Source of the DNA: Episyrphus balteatus
Lineage: Eukaryota > Arthropoda > Insecta > Diptera > Syrphidae
Direction of reading: 5' to 3'
Length of the DNA stretch: 64,000 bases
Assembly (NCBI RefSeq): GCF_945859705.1
Contig: NC_079134.1
Span: 45,686,402 to 45,750,401 of the forward strand
The position numbers were made by a program, and so were the translations under genes. Below are positions 34,854 to 47,906 of the stretch, in pieces. Each line of letters opens with the position of its first letter. Within the stretch, counting starts at the first letter, position 1. A model generated the notes under the pieces. That model saw only the letters and a program-made list of their open reading frames with translations, did not search any database and was not told where the DNA came from.

Positions 34854-36540
34854 TTAAGTTCGTAGATCGTAGTATCTATTATTTCGAAATAAGTCTGATC
34901 GTTCATTAAACTATTCAAAAATTTGATATTTAAAGCTTGAAAATAAAACAAAACAAGACAAATATGTTTAATTTAAATAATTAATTGAAATAAAATTTAA
35001 TAAATTCTTCACTCAATAAAACTTAATTTTAATAGATGCATAAATTATTAAATTCAAATTAAAACGGAGCAATTTTTAATAATAACTTTTTTTTTTAAAT
35101 TTTAGTTTAAAAAAATATTTTTTGAGCTAAAATGCAAATAAATAAGATAAAACAAACAAAAAACAAAGAAAGAATAACAAAACAAACTAGAAAACAAACA
35201 AAGTTAATGAATATAAAATTTATTTAAAAATTGATTATAATTAAAAAAATATACAAACCTTGTTAGAATTCTTTTAAAACTATTTTTTTTATAACCTGAA
35301 ACAAATTTAAATTTATTAGTTTTTGGATTTTCTTATTTCTTAGTTCTTTCTTTTCTTAGTTCTTCTAAAAAAAATGTAAAAAAATATTTTTTTTCTTTGC
35401 TGGGGACAAAAATTACGAGCTTTATCTTTGCCGTCGTTTGGAGACTGCTATTTTAAAGTGTTGCACAAATGTGCATATAAATTGGCTGCGTTTGAATACT
35501 TTTATTTCATTAATGTTTTTTGCGGCGTTCAAGTGTGCAATAAAGAAATGTGAAAAGTTAACAAACTTCTTTTTGTTTCCTAAGAACATTTTTCAAAAAA
35601 AAAGCTGTTCTTTAGTCCTCCAAAAGTAATTTAAAAGAGCAACTGTATAATAGATAAAAATGATCATTTATACTCGAATAACAAACACTGATCAAACAAA
35701 ATTTTTTATTTGCCACAAGAACCAAAATATACTTTTCTGAAGGTTTTTCAGTGCTGTACTCTTATATGAAGTTAGAAAAATGTCATTGGCCTTCGTTTTT
35801 GAAATATTACCGTTATAAAACAAACCTTTATTTTGCATTTTATAACGGTTATATTACAAGAACGAAGGCAAATAGAATTTTTCTGATTTCGGATTCGAAA
35901 AAAAAGTTAAATTTGTTTGACTAGTGCTATTTTAGAGCCAAAGACTTATTTAATCTTAAGATATCTCGGTTAATAAAAGAGATATTGGAAGGATTTAAAG
36001 AGCTTTTGGAAGAAGGAAACTAGTTCTTGCTGGTACCGTCACATTTTTTTTTTGTAATGAATTACTTCACATAAAAACATAACCTCGAAAACAGCCGAAA
36101 TGACGTTTTTTGCCATTTTATAACGGTAATATATCGCTGGCTGAGAATGATAGGGTTGTATGTCTGTAGAGGTTTCCATAAAACATAAAACCTTATAATT
36201 CTCGACCAGCGATAACCTTGTTGACCATCAGCGAAAACCTTGTTGACCATCAGCGTGATTTATTAAAAAAGCTCGGCTAGTTAAATGCTATACTCACTAG
36301 GGTGATCTTTAGGAAAAAAAAAAATTGGGGCCGCCCCCCTATTTTTATTCCTAACCCTTCCTGACCCTATTTCATTACGAAGTTTTTGTTTTTTTTTTTT
36401 TTTTTCAATATTTGCATACATTTCATCATTTGCTTTTAAAGAAAAAAAATTACAGTTTATAGCCTCTTCAAAAAAAACAGGGGCGCCCTCTTTACTTTTA
36501 TACTTTCATACAGTATTATACATTTATAATACTATCATAC
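34854..36540. other. Gene-free stretch with dispersed repeat fragments
   Basis: At 35700-36180 there are copies of a dispersed repeat (AACCAAAATATACTTTTCT and ACATAACCTCGAAAACAGCC) that also occurs at 57.0-57.2 kb. A short direct repeat, TTGTTGACCATCAGCG, is at 36215-36255. No gene. Confidence 0.45.
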
Positions 36541-37265
36541 CTATTAAACGGGAAACCGACGAAGTTACGAATACCAGAGTTACGGGCGACAGAGTTACGA
36601 GCGTCAAAGTTACGCGAAACCGAAGTTACGAAAAACTAGAGTTACGAATTCTAAAGTTATGTTAAGCTATGACATGTGATTTTTGGGTTGGCAACAATTG
36701 CGAGGAACGACATGGAATTATTTAAATACAAACAAGAGATTAACATTTTTCTCATTGGTCAGAACTAAATGAGTAAAGCGAAAATGGGTGTTATTTAATC
36801 TTGTAAAATATTGATTGGTTAGGTATAGATATACATATATGGTTTTGTTTTTGTGAGAAGATCGCAAATCGTTGAAATAGAAAAAAAAAACATGAGTATA
36901 CTTATGTAAGTTTGGGGGACATAATTGAATTTAACTTCTTATTTGTCCAACTAATATTGCAAATACGTATTTTTTTTTTCTATCAATTAATATAATTATT
37001 CATATTGTATTTTGTAATACCCACTTTGTTATTATTTATATTAAAATAATAACCAAACCACCCTTTTTTTTACAGACGTTATTTTGGTGTAGTGAACTGT
37101 TGTTGCAATTGTTGCCAACCCAAAAATCACATGTCATAGCTTAACATAACTTTAGAATTCGTAACTCTAGTTTTTCGTAACTTCGGTTTCGCGTAACTTT
37201 GACGGCCGTAACTCTGTCGCCCGTAACTCTGTTATTCGTAACTCCGTTACCATTTCCTATTAAAC
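36541..37265. mobile_element. Foldback element with 9-bp target duplication
   Basis: The element (36550-37256) is flanked by a perfect CTATTAAAC duplication (36541-49, 37257-65). Long terminal inverted repeats of about 150 bases end in tandem variants of AGAGTTACGNNCGNC, five or so per arm. Nine-bp duplications and repeat-built arms match Drosophila-type Foldback or Mutator-like elements. No transposase inside. Confidence 0.85.
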
Positions 37266-37392
37266 ATTTGAATGATCAATAACCCGCCATTTACCCAACA
37301 CTGGACACAGAATATCGCCCCTGCTCTAGTAACTTTTAATCAAAATAGGGCCAGTAAGGCCAATTTCACACGTCGCGCGTCGTCGAAAACCG

Positions 37393-37490
37393 GCTCTGTT
37401 CCGGTTAAACGCCCCTTTTAGATGGTTGCAAGATACACAAATGTATATCTTGCAATCTACCAAAAGGGGCGTTACCCGAAACCGAGCCTA
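37393..37490. repeat. Short palindrome with GGCTC..GAGCC ends
   Basis: Arms of about 45 bases (CGCCCCTTTTAGATGGTTGC-type left, complementary right) around ACACAAATG. Probably a small MITE. Confidence 0.6.
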
Positions 37491-37554
37491 AGGGTTAGAG
37501 ATAAAAATATGAAAAAAAAAATAGGGTATTTATTTTTCCTGATTTGGAACCAAT

Positions 37555-38180
37555 TTAGGGGGCGTCGCGTCGCCGTCCGTGCGTCTGTGCGTCTTTGCGT
37601 CCATCTGTACATCGAGCTAGGGCCTAAACGGATGGATGGACTTGCTTGAAACTTGGTACAGATGCTTTTTAGGTTATTCCCTAGGACAGTCTTTTTTATT
37701 TTTTTAATATCTCCTTTTTAACGCATATCTCCCATATAACGTTTTCGAGGTATTGCAACTTTCTCGAAAACGGCTCTAACGATTTTGATTAAATTTGGTA
37801 TACGTAATAGACTTATTGATTCTTACAAAACTGCGTTTTTAGTTTTTCTCAAAAAATGCGGAGAACGGAAATATGGCGTTGCCGTTTTTCAAAAATTGAC
37901 ATGTTTTTTAAGTTCATATATTTCATCAAAGCATAAGTCAATTTTATTCAAAATTTACAGACATCATAAGTATTGAAGTGTAAAATGTAAAAAAAATTTA
38001 AAAAAAAAGTTTTTCAAAAAATATTTTAAAAATTGAATTTTTTTAACTTTCGATTTTTTTTTTTGTTTTTATTTTTTTTTTCTCCACAAAATCTTAAATT
38101 TCCTATAGATATTTAAGATAAAGATACTTTGAACTACAAGAGCAAGTACGTGCGACCCAGTCGTGCATTTTATTTATGTA
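37555..38180 (+). repeat. Single copy of the GTGCGTCTGTGCGTCC repeat
   Basis: Runs from GTCCGTGCGTCTGTGCGTC, through the AAACGGATGGATGG segment, to the conserved hairpin-bearing end at about 38137-38176. It is the same family as the two arms of 14179-16379, here unpaired, which defines the unit. Confidence 0.6.
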
Positions 38181-39762
38181 TGGAATCTTCATTAAAAACA
38201 AATAAAGGTTCTTAATTTCGCAGAAAAACTTCATACTGTCGGACTCTTAAAACTCTTGTCCGATTTTTGTAATCGTACTTTTATTTCTCCCAAGCAAATG
38301 CTAAAATTAAAGACATTTTTTTTGTTAATTATGAAAGTAATAGTTATGCTCTCCATTCATGGATAGTAATTTCGTATCAATTTATATTAAAATTAATAAA
38401 AAAAAAAATTATTTATGTATAGGAAATTTTTGTGAATGTAACGTGAGTTACCATGGAATTGCCCTATAGAAGAATTTTGAATAAAAAAATAAATATTGTA
38501 TTACGAGATTTTATACATGCGCAACCCCTGTAGAAGCAATGCAGTACCTCTGAGAAAAAAAAAACTTTTTATTTTTTTAACTTTAACTTAAAGATGAATC
38601 ATTGAATCAACGTTGACAATAATACAATCTACTTTGCGTTTTTTCATCATTGCAATACTTTTCTATTAAATTCGTATGGACAAGGTTTTCTGCAACCGTT
38701 TCAATCCTATTGCTGATCTATGCTCTTGCACAAAATTTTGAGTTTTTTTTTCTAGTCATGCGGATTTTAAGATTTCAGTGAAGATCTTCGTTTCTTATTA
38801 GGTATATGAGACGCTAAATTTAAAATTGATTACCTAGCGTAAGTCACAATTTCAAATTTTTTCAAGAGAGCGATTTTGAAACTTGAAAATGTGTTAAGGT
38901 GTTTACACCTAAGCTGTTTTATGTCGTACAATTAAAACTGTGAGTGATCAACTGTTCGTAAAAACACAGATCTCACACAGGCACGAGCAGAATGCCATTA
39001 GCTTTCTTCTCATAAATAAAAACAAAAATTCGAAATTTTGGACTTTGGCTTGTTCAGCATTAAGGCAACGTTTTATAAATATTTAAACGTTTTATAATTT
39101 AAAGGTTTTAAAAATTAAATTTCAGCTTTCGAAATTTAGATAGGTATCAAATCTTTTGTTAATGATATTAATTTTTGTAAAAATTGTAATTCTAAGCTCG
39201 GCTTTGACTAAACTTGTTTTGAAATCTACACTTCTAAACACTTTCTAATTTTGCCTTAGATTCAACTCAAAAATTCAGTAATAAGGTGAATTTTGAGCTG
39301 TGTATCGTTTGGGAAACAACTTTTCAGTTTTCAAAAATACATTTGAATATGTTTTTCTAATAAAAATGGCCGATGGGTAAATAATTTCATAGGTATGTTC
39401 TTTTTTTCCGGCCAAGAGTAGGGCCCATTTAAGTGCTAGGTTTTGAAGTTTCTCTCTAAAGTTAATGCATTGATTATAAGTTTTAATTTAAAAACATACT
39501 GTTCTTATAAAAAAATTTTATTATATTTTATTTTGGCAGTAAACCAAATAACTTATCTTAAACCTTAATTAAAATATTTTTAACTACATATGTACATCTA
39601 TTTACATTTAACTAGATCTTAACATTTATGCTTTGTGTTCTATCTTTTTCTTATAGCAAAAGCTTTATCTATGCTTATTGCTTATGCTTAGGAACTTTAC
39701 AAATAATGTACACAATCACATTTGACCTAATGCTGGTGGTGTCTCAATAAAATCCCTTTAAA
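38181..39762. other. Gene-free flank 3' of the SLC25 gene
   Basis: AT-rich DNA. The last few hundred bases would be the 3'UTR of the minus-strand carrier gene; minus-strand AATAAA hexamers lie near 39508-39530. Confidence 0.4.
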
Positions 39763-41062
39763 CTACGTTTTAATAACATCTTCCAGCCGATTACTATCCA
39801 ACAGATAATAATCCTTCTTTTCATCTGAACACAATTCGTTTGCCAATTCTTCAAGCTCAGCTTCAAAAATAGCCTCACTGAAAGATCCTAAAAACACCAA
39901 AGTTTTTACAAGTCGTGAATCTTTCTTTTGAATATCTTCACTTTGTGAATTTATTGGCACTGAGGTGGTTTCACTTTGCTTAATAGGCACACTATCCGAA
40001 GCTGAAACTATTGCTAAAGATTCAGGTTGATAAAGTTCAATTGGCAGCTGATTGTTTTGAGATAATCGCATTACAAGTGATACAACAAAAAAGCAAGCTG
40101 CATTCATTGGAAAAGCTCTCAAAAGTGTTGATGTTAATCCCCGACTGAAGAAATGGATGCCCTCTGATTGATAGCCTTTTTGAATGCAATCTAAAATCCC
40201 TGTGTATTTGGGTCTTGTCATCATTCCATCAGCTTGAAGACATGATTTAACAACATCAATTGGAAAGGTTAGCATCCAAGAAAAGGTTCCAGCCAAGCCA
40301 CCGGCTATAAGGCAGTGAAAAGCAGATGGCGCTGCAACTTGTCTCATGAGTAATTCATAAGATACAAAGTATCCAGCAAATCCTTTAATTCGAAATACAA
40401 ACTTAAATGCATGTAAAGATTAAAATCAAAAGTAAATTACCTGGAACATCTCGAAGGGCTGTAATACCAAGTCCACGAAACAGCCCACGAAATCCATCTT
40501 TTCCATAAATATGGTATAAACAGGAAAGAGGTCCTTTGTGTTTTACAGAAGACTTGAAATTATCTTGTAATTGCAGGTATGTTTTAGCCAATTCCATTGG
40601 AGAGCACACTAAGCTCTGAACAAGACCTGCTGTACTTCCAGCAATGAAATGAGATCCCAGAGAATCGGGATCTTTTGTGTTTCGTTGAACATTTCCATAA
40701 ACTCCGAAAACTATTGCATTCACAAAAGCCACGCCCCCCAAAGGGCTTGAAATTCCCCGATAGAGTCCTCGAATTGAATCTTTTGCAACAATTGTTTGAA
40801 GGCAATGCCATGTTCCACGATAAATAGATCGTTTGGAATCTTGGGTCTGTAGGTGTACTTTGATTGTGTCTAGAGGGTGACCGACAAGTACGCCGGCACA
40901 ACCTGAAAGTCCCGGAGACTAAATTAAGATATTTGAGTGTTGAACAGGTCTTTAAAGACAATTTATATATATAAAAGTAAAGAGTTGGAAATATAAAGAG
41001 GTTTGATCTTAACCGTCATGATACATACCTCCCACACAACCAGCTGCAAAATCTAAGGCCAT
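39763..41062 (-). CDS. Mitochondrial carrier, SLC25A29/CG4995-like (basic amino acid or carnitine-type)
   Basis: Three coding exons, 41062-41029, 40902-40441 and 40382-39763, join in frame (phase 1 both times) to 371 residues. Three tandem carrier repeats show the signatures PLDTIK (from Pro21), PMELAK (from Pro113) and PIDVVK (from Pro206), so it is a six-helix inner-membrane exchanger. The GCAGVLVGHP start and NAIVFGVYGN and RAFPMNAACFF segments point to the SLC25A29/45/48 subgroup, which moves basic amino acids or acylcarnitine-like substrates; the substrate is inferred. An acceptor TTTTCCAG 13 bases before the ATG predicts a 5'UTR intron. Residues from about 270 onward form a hydrophilic tail of about 100 residues, long for the family. 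Confidence 0.88.
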
Positions 41063-41170
41063 TCTGACAAAGTTCCTGGAAAATATAATAAAATTAATCA
41101 AATTCTGACGAAATATTGAAATGGAATTTTAGATAAGTAGCGAAGACTCAAAAAAAAAGGTACAAGGGCA

Positions 41171-41352
41171 AACCTTTTAAAGACATTTTGGGACTAAATG
41201 TGTGAACGTTAGATACGTTAACAAATTTAATAGAGCAAAAAAGTGAGGAGCATTAAGGTCCAACCTTTTAAAGACATTTTGGGACTAAATGTGTGAACGT
41301 TAGATACGTTAACAAATTTAATAGAGCAAAAACGTGAGGAGCATTAAGGTCC
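41171..41352. repeat. 91-base tandem duplication
   Basis: Two near-identical copies, 41171-41261 and 41262-41352, differ by about two bases. They lie upstream of the carrier's 5'UTR acceptor, probably within its first intron. Confidence 0.8.
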
Positions 41353-41930
41353 AGATTAATTTTAGAATGTACTATGCGTAATTAAAATACATTATTCATC
41401 ATTTTCAGGGAAAGTACATTATACAGTTCAAAAAATGAAATAGTTTAACTTAAAATCTAGTCACTTGTCAAGAGGTTAATGGACTTGATAATAAACATGC
41501 GCGCATTTTTCCTTATTTTTAATTTCATGAAAATCTATTTAAGTTAATTGCTTTGAAACTTATACATATTTTCCTGGTAGCGCAATATTATATTACGAAA
41601 ACAGCAACACTGATTGATAACTCTAAACAAATCTCTTAATTCGAAAAAAAAAAAATAGTTTAAACTATGACCAAACACGGAAATCAATAGATGTTGATTA
41701 TTTTATAGATTAACCAGGCAAAATATACTTTTGCTATGGAAAAAAAAATGCAAGTGAATGTTTTTGAAATGCAATTTTATTTATTTTGCTATAAGGAATG
41801 CGAAAGTCTACAAAGGTCAAAATCATGAAGGTGGGAAAATTCAAGTCTGGAAAAATATTTTCACAAAAACCAGCATTAGCTTTACATTGCATAGATGAAG
41901 GACATAGACCAGATTTTAATAACGTGAAAT

Positions 41931-42812
41931 TCCTGCTCAAAACTAACGCACACTTTTTTCTTTTTTAGTTATACTCTCGTATCTTATTTAAAATGGCTTT
42001 AAAATTATTTGTTGTTTTTTTATGTTTGCTTATTGTTTAGCAAGTCAGAAAAATGCTAAACTGCAACAGTATTATCAACCAAAAAAAAAAAAAAGATGAA
42101 CCAAATTTAGCAATTCAAGGTATTAAAATAATTTTAGTTTTTAAAGAAAAAAATTTTAAAAAAATGGAAGCACAGTTCTTTCCAATAATTTTATTCAAAA
42201 CTTGGTATGGTCTCCTCTAGCGCATATGATAATTTGGAGTGGTCTGTTCATTCCACGATTTAGCTTTTGAAGGTTTTGTTGTAACTTTTCTTTCACTGCA
42301 GTTTTCTGTTGATCAAGAATGCTTGGAGGTGGATTTTGGTCGCAAATGCATTATTTTTCAACATTTCCTAGACATGTTCTATTGAATTTAAATCCTGATA
42401 TCTGTGTGGTCAGTTCAAGGGTGGCATATTTTAATCTTGAAGATATTCTCAAACCACTCTAGCATGCATTATTGTGCATCAGACTGAACTGTGGACCAAA
42501 TCTAGGGGTGATTGGAACCGCATGCTGTTCGAGGATATCAGTCAAGTATCTTTGGATACTTAAAGTAGATTAAGGAGAGCTCACTAGCTCCATGAAAATT
42601 TATGACTCATCTGTAAAAGATTCGCGGGTTGACAGATATATAGACTTCAGCATACCTCTCCAAATCTTCCCCACAAACATTTTATTCCATACCTTCTATG
42701 TAAGCTCACTCCTGTCTCATTTTAGAAAATAACCATTATACTGTGAGATAAAGTAATAAATAGGACTTTTCTGTAAAATAAATATGATGTGCGTTAAATT
42801 TGAGCAGGAGTG
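41931..42812 (-). mobile_element. Decayed Tc1-like transposon
   Basis: Terminal inverted repeats CCTGCTCAAAnnTAACGCAC and complement bound about 880 bases. The minus strand between about 42700 and 42190 encodes broken Tc1-type transposase: an FTDES segment (first catalytic Asp region), then LEQHAVPITPRFGPQF and SLMHNNA (corrupted from the usual HDNA), then a C-terminus with NRGMNRPLQ and CARGDHT. Several stops and frameshifts interrupt it. Confidence 0.8.
42190..42700 (-). pseudogene. Tc1-like transposase pseudogene (DDE domain remnants)
   Basis: Only the catalytic half is recognisable, and it is spread over at least two frames. The second acidic motif reads HNN rather than HDN, which would itself destroy activity. 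No N-terminal helix-turn-helix was recognised upstream. Confidence 0.75.
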
Positions 42813-42814
42813 TA

Positions 42815-45800
42815 TTACAGACAGAAAAACACTATAGCAAACGTATGTCCTACTAGAAATGTTACATATTTTAAATACAGATAATACGGTTAATAGGAGA
42901 TCTGATTATGATGGGTTGAGCAATATCTATAGTCATCTCGAAATGTTCCCCAAAACAACTGTCCTCAAAGGTCTGTTTTACTCGAATGGATACCAGTTAA
43001 TCAGGTAAAAATGGTAATTTCTTTAGAACGGTTATACCAAAACTGCCAAAATATGCTGCCGGCTCTTAGACTATGATGTTAAATGCAATGATTCTTTATT
43101 ATCAACTATTAATTAAGCTTTGAATAATGTTGAACAAAAATATATTAATTTTTTTAAAATTTTTTTTAGTTTTAGTTTTTTTGTTTAAAATATGGTTTTG
43201 TTTGAAGTAATGTAACTTTTTTGTATATGAAATAAAAGGTTATCAATTGAAGACATCATTGATGTAAAAAAAAGTGTATGTCATAGCTTATTTATTCGAG
43301 ATATCAGTCGTAGAAGTCAGTCTTAAGGATTTTTTTCAAAAAAAGTCTAAGAACCATATATACAAAAATACTGAGCATAGGAAAAATATATTAGTATCAG
43401 TCGAAAGGTATTATTTTAACTTTTCATTTTGTACCAAAATTGTTTTTCTAAGTTCTATACTTCGGATGCTATGAAGATTTGTTTCGAAAATATCCGATTT
43501 TTCTGATTTTTTCGTCCCCAACTTCTGGCTCAAATATCTCGAAATCCATAAAACCAATTTTAAAAGTATTTGGCTATTTGGCATGTCCTTTCAAGGGCAA
43601 ATGTTCGGTATATCTATCATTTATTGGTTAATGAACGGGGTAGGTAATATTTCTTTGTTAAAAGTTTATATTCCCTTCATGGATTGGATTCTGTTTATCC
43701 TAAAAATTGGCAGAATTATGTTGATAACATAATATCAACCGGATAGTTTTAAGGGTATATAAATAAAAAACAAAAAATCCAAATTTAAAAATAGCACCTC
43801 TTGCTTTTCACTTTGTATTATTCATTTTTTTTTTTAATGTGTAAAGTTTCAAATAAAACGTCTCAAATGTATATCACGCCTAACTCTCGAAAATTCTTAC
43901 CAACTATATAAAATTTTGACTGACCACTTAATAGTGTTAATACAGTCACATAATAGTTTTTTGAGATCCAAGAAAATATTGTTTAAAAAAATATTCCACA
44001 TACGCCACAGTGACCGATAAAGTTTTAACTTTAAAAATTGATAAAAAAGAACAGTCTTTATGGATTGTGTTCTTTTTTTCAAAGATAAAAGTAATGCCTG
44101 TTTTGTATTTACAATACGTCAAATCACGGAGTAAAAACTTTATTTCATTAAAACGGACAAGAAAGTCGTGGATCGTCGAAATAGTTGTTTTGGAGTGTTG
44201 GACGAATCAGAGTAAAAAGTTGTAGGTATTCAATTAAAAAATAGCTTTACTTTTTCAACTTTAAAAAAGAAAGTCACGTTACGTAACTTTTGTATGCGAA
44301 AGTCTTGAAGTAATTGATAAACTTTATCTTTTTGTTTAAATAAACAAAACTTATACTCAATAAATGTAAAATTTTTAATAAAAAATTGATCGCTATATTT
44401 ATTGGGCATTGATAAATAAATAAATTAAAAGGAATTTCGTGTTTTTTTTTTTTCTTAAAATTAAAAGACCTTAAGGAAATATTTTGCTTTTTGCAATTGA
44501 AACGAAAAATTTTACGCTATTGAAAATAATTGTTTTCTTTGAAATTAAAAATCTAAATTGACTTTATAAATAGACAAATATTACATAATCCTTTTTATGT
44601 ATACTGTATTACATACCTTCTAGATATTCCTTGATGTCGAAGTAAGGCACCTTTTATTCAAAAATTAAGGTCTTAAAACCCATTTAATTGAAAACGTACA
44701 CAAGAACAATTTTTTGCAAAAGTAAACACAAATTTCTATTTAAATTAAATAAAATATCCTTGGTACACCTTATAATTCGCAAAAACCACAATAAAGGCTT
44801 CAAAATTGAAAGACTTTAGCGTCTGTTAACTTACGAGGTTAGTATTTAACTAATAAATTATTGTCATGGATCAAAAACAAAATGCTTAAAGGCATATTAG
44901 ATAGTGACATATTAATGCATTTTCCTGAGGTTATCATTATCAGTGCATCAGGTCTTATAGAATATTAATAAGTTTAATATATTATTTTATTGATATTATT
45001 TTTATTATGTGTCAGAATTCAAATATTACAATTGCTTCTCCGTTTTACTTATGACGTATAGATATTTATATTACCAGAGAATTGTGCGTTCGTTAGAAAA
45101 TCAAAAGATAATAATCAAACATGCCATTCAAAGTATGACTACGCTTTGAATCTCGAAACGTGCCAATTTAAAACAGTTATGAAGTATGAAGAACGAAATA
45201 TTTACACAGCTCAAACACCCGAGATTTGAACCTTGGATCATTTCAATCAACCATGTAGATAATAATGATAGAACTAGTCAGCAAAATCGAATTTTGTTAT
45301 CTTTACCGAGATTATTTTATAGCTTTTTATAATATGTAGCCAATGTGAAGTTATATGTTTCAAACTTGGCATGGTTTATTATTATATTATATTTACTATT
45401 ATATTTATATTTATTAAAAGAATCAGCTTTAAATTACTTTCTTCTTCATAGAAATAATGGATATTGAATGATCAGCGTTTTGAAGTGTACGTGTCACTTT
45501 CGCCCAAAATTGTCATTAAACGTATTCGCTTAGTGTCTAACACTTTTGAGAAAGGTTTTATCAAAAATCATAGGTATAACAAGTAACAAATCAATACTCT
45601 ATCTAGCTAAGAGCTTTAATTATTTCAAAGCTGTTCTCTTCATTAATTGAACAAATTAAATAATTTTTTTGTACATTTAACAAACTTAACTTAAGTTACA
45701 AACATTTACACAGTTGTAACTTTACAAATCATATGAGTAAATACATTGTGTAATAAATAATAGCACCTTTAATTCTTATCATTTACTTATAATTTAATTC

Positions 45801-46099
45801 AAAATTATTCTATAACAGCATATTTTGTATATACAAGCTTTTTGACCTTTTATATTCAGGACGTAAGCAGATCTTAAATAACAATAATTTTAATGTTTTC
45901 TACAGTAAGATTACATGCAAGAAAAATACACTTAAAAAAATTTGTTAGGTTTTTAATATCAACCAATGTAAAAAAAAATACAAAAAACACTTTGCTTTTT
46001 GCTATAGATATATATAGTATAAAATCCAAAGAAGCCCTAGACACTACATCCGAATCGGAATTCGGAATCCCATTACTAACGATGTGGTTAATCTATGAA
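42815..46099. other. Gene-free AT-rich stretch
   Basis: No coding gene supported. Dispersed-repeat fragments such as ACATACGCCACAGTGACC (near 43998) echo 5670-5690. Confidence 0.4.
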
Positions 46100-46447
46100 T
46101 GCGGGTTAACTTCACTGTCCACAGTGGCGGCATTAGGCGGTGGCGAACAGGGCAACCGCCTGGGGCCTCGCTCTTGCAGGGGCCTCGCGCGACAACCCAA
46201 GAAATCTTTTAAAAATATGTATAGATTTTAGTCAATATATTTTTTTTATTTAAAATTTTTGATTTTTATTCTTAACTTTTTATTCAGGTTATTACATAGC
46301 GTAGCGGGGCCTCTCTCTTGCCTTGCTCTTAAGAATCAAAATTAAAAATTTTAAATAAAACAAAAATATAGGGAAAAAAATCTATTTATATATATTTTTA
46401 AAAGTTTTCTTTTTTTGTTGCGCGAGGCCCCTGCAATAGCGAGACTA
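46100..46447. repeat. Inverted repeat with GGGGCCTCGC motif
   Basis: The left end (GCAGGGGCCTCGCGCGACAA, near 46175) is mirrored at 46420-46445. A related fragment with GGGGCCTCGCA is at about 49590-49650. GC-rich ends stand out against the AT-rich surroundings and suggest a transposon. Confidence 0.55.
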
Positions 46448-46449
46448 TT

Positions 46450-47469
46450 TACTAAAATAATTTATACATTTAAAACATATTTGAAAAATTTATTATGTAG
46501 CACTTGAATATCGCGCCTCGAAATAATTGAAGATCGGTTAAATCGCATAACACAGATACGTTCTTTTTCTAAAGGGGATGTTCTGTTTACCAAACAAACT
46601 CAAAAGTTTTGTTTGCCTTTTGGTGATCAGCCGGTTCCGACTGAAAAACTAAATCAATTGATGAGGAGAGATTCGGTTGACCTAGTACAAAAATAAAACT
46701 AATATTCGTATTGAGCTCAAATTTGGAGGTCTTTTTTCTCATAACATATCGCATATGTAGTACAAAAGTGTCACAACTCAAAAAACACATTTTTCTAGTT
46801 TTTGACAAAAAAAAATATTTGAAATTTTCCCGGACAAATCTATCTAGTTGCCATTGATATAATTTGAATAGTTTTTATTCCAGAAGGTAAAATGTCGTTT
46901 TAGATGTTTCATTTGAAATAAAAAGTCCTTTGACAAAAGTGACATATTTTTAGTTGTGACGTGATTCTTGTTTGAAAAAGTTGTTTCATAAGTATTAAAA
47001 GTGTCTTAATTTGAATTGTGTCATTTTAGTTGTACCATTTTCAAGAAAATCGAGTGTTACATTTTGAATTGAAACACTTTTGTTGAATTTTCTGGGGCAA
47101 AGCATTTGTTTCATTTTTAATTGTGACATTTTAGTTGATTGAGGTTACCGTATCCCCTTTGTATTATTTTAAGTAACAACACTTTAGATAAATGAAAAGT
47201 TGTAATTTAGAGTTAATACAGTTTTGTTGTTTATTTAAAAATATTGCTTTTTAAAGCTCATTTAAATCCCAAATGCTTTCAATTTTTTATCAAACCTTAA
47301 GCTAGCTAGGGCAGATATTTTACATATTATGACACCAAATTTGTATTTATTAATTAAAGTGTTTACACACATTTTCAGAAACTAATTGACAAAAACAGCA
47401 AAAATATTGAAATCCTGCAGTTTTTAGTAAATTCCACATTAACGAAAACACCTTAAGGAGGGAAATCCC
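46450..47469. other. Gene-free stretch
   Basis: AT-rich, no recognisable gene. Repeated phrases of the type TTGTGACATTTTAGTTG occur at 46930-47150. Confidence 0.35.
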
Positions 47470-47906
47470 TCTAGACGCATTGAATAAGAAGTACAGGAAG
47501 GGGTGTTTATCCAAATAAGTGAAGCCGCTTTTTATTAGTGTGAGTTGTACAACGCCAACGGAAATGTAACTAGTCTCGTGAGAGACTTTCGTATAAGTAC
47601 TATTTTTTATCATAATTATATACGAATTTTAAACTGTTTCTTTTCTCAACTAAAAACAGACTGAAAATTGTTTTAAAATCATCAAGATTAGCTGAAACAT
47701 TGGCGGTCAAAGATTGTATCGCCTTGTCATCACCAATAAGAGTAAGTTCGCCCATGGAAAACGAGCTCGAAATTTGACAGATTATATAAAATTTTTGACA
47801 GTTTATATAAAATTTATTTTTTTTTTTATTTTTTTGTGGCTTCACTCGCCAACTCTATAGGTGTGATAAACACCCCTTCCTGTACTTCTTATTCAATGTC
47901 TAGACG
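47470..47906. mobile_element. hAT-type MITE with 8-bp target duplication
   Basis: The element (47478-47898, 421 bases) has terminal inverted repeats CATTGAATAAGAAGTACAGG and complement, extended to about 34 bases. It is flanked by a perfect TCTAGACG duplication at 47470-77 and 47899-906. An 8-bp duplication fits hAT. No transposase frame. Confidence 0.85.

Noticed and set aside
40584..40961. 125-residue minus-strand frame overlapping the carrier gene
   Set aside because: A different frame over carrier exon 2; the carrier frame has all three family signatures.
45893..46231. 112-residue plus-strand frame
   Set aside because: Its second half runs into the GGGGCCTCGC inverted repeat and the first half is AT-composition sequence; no domain.
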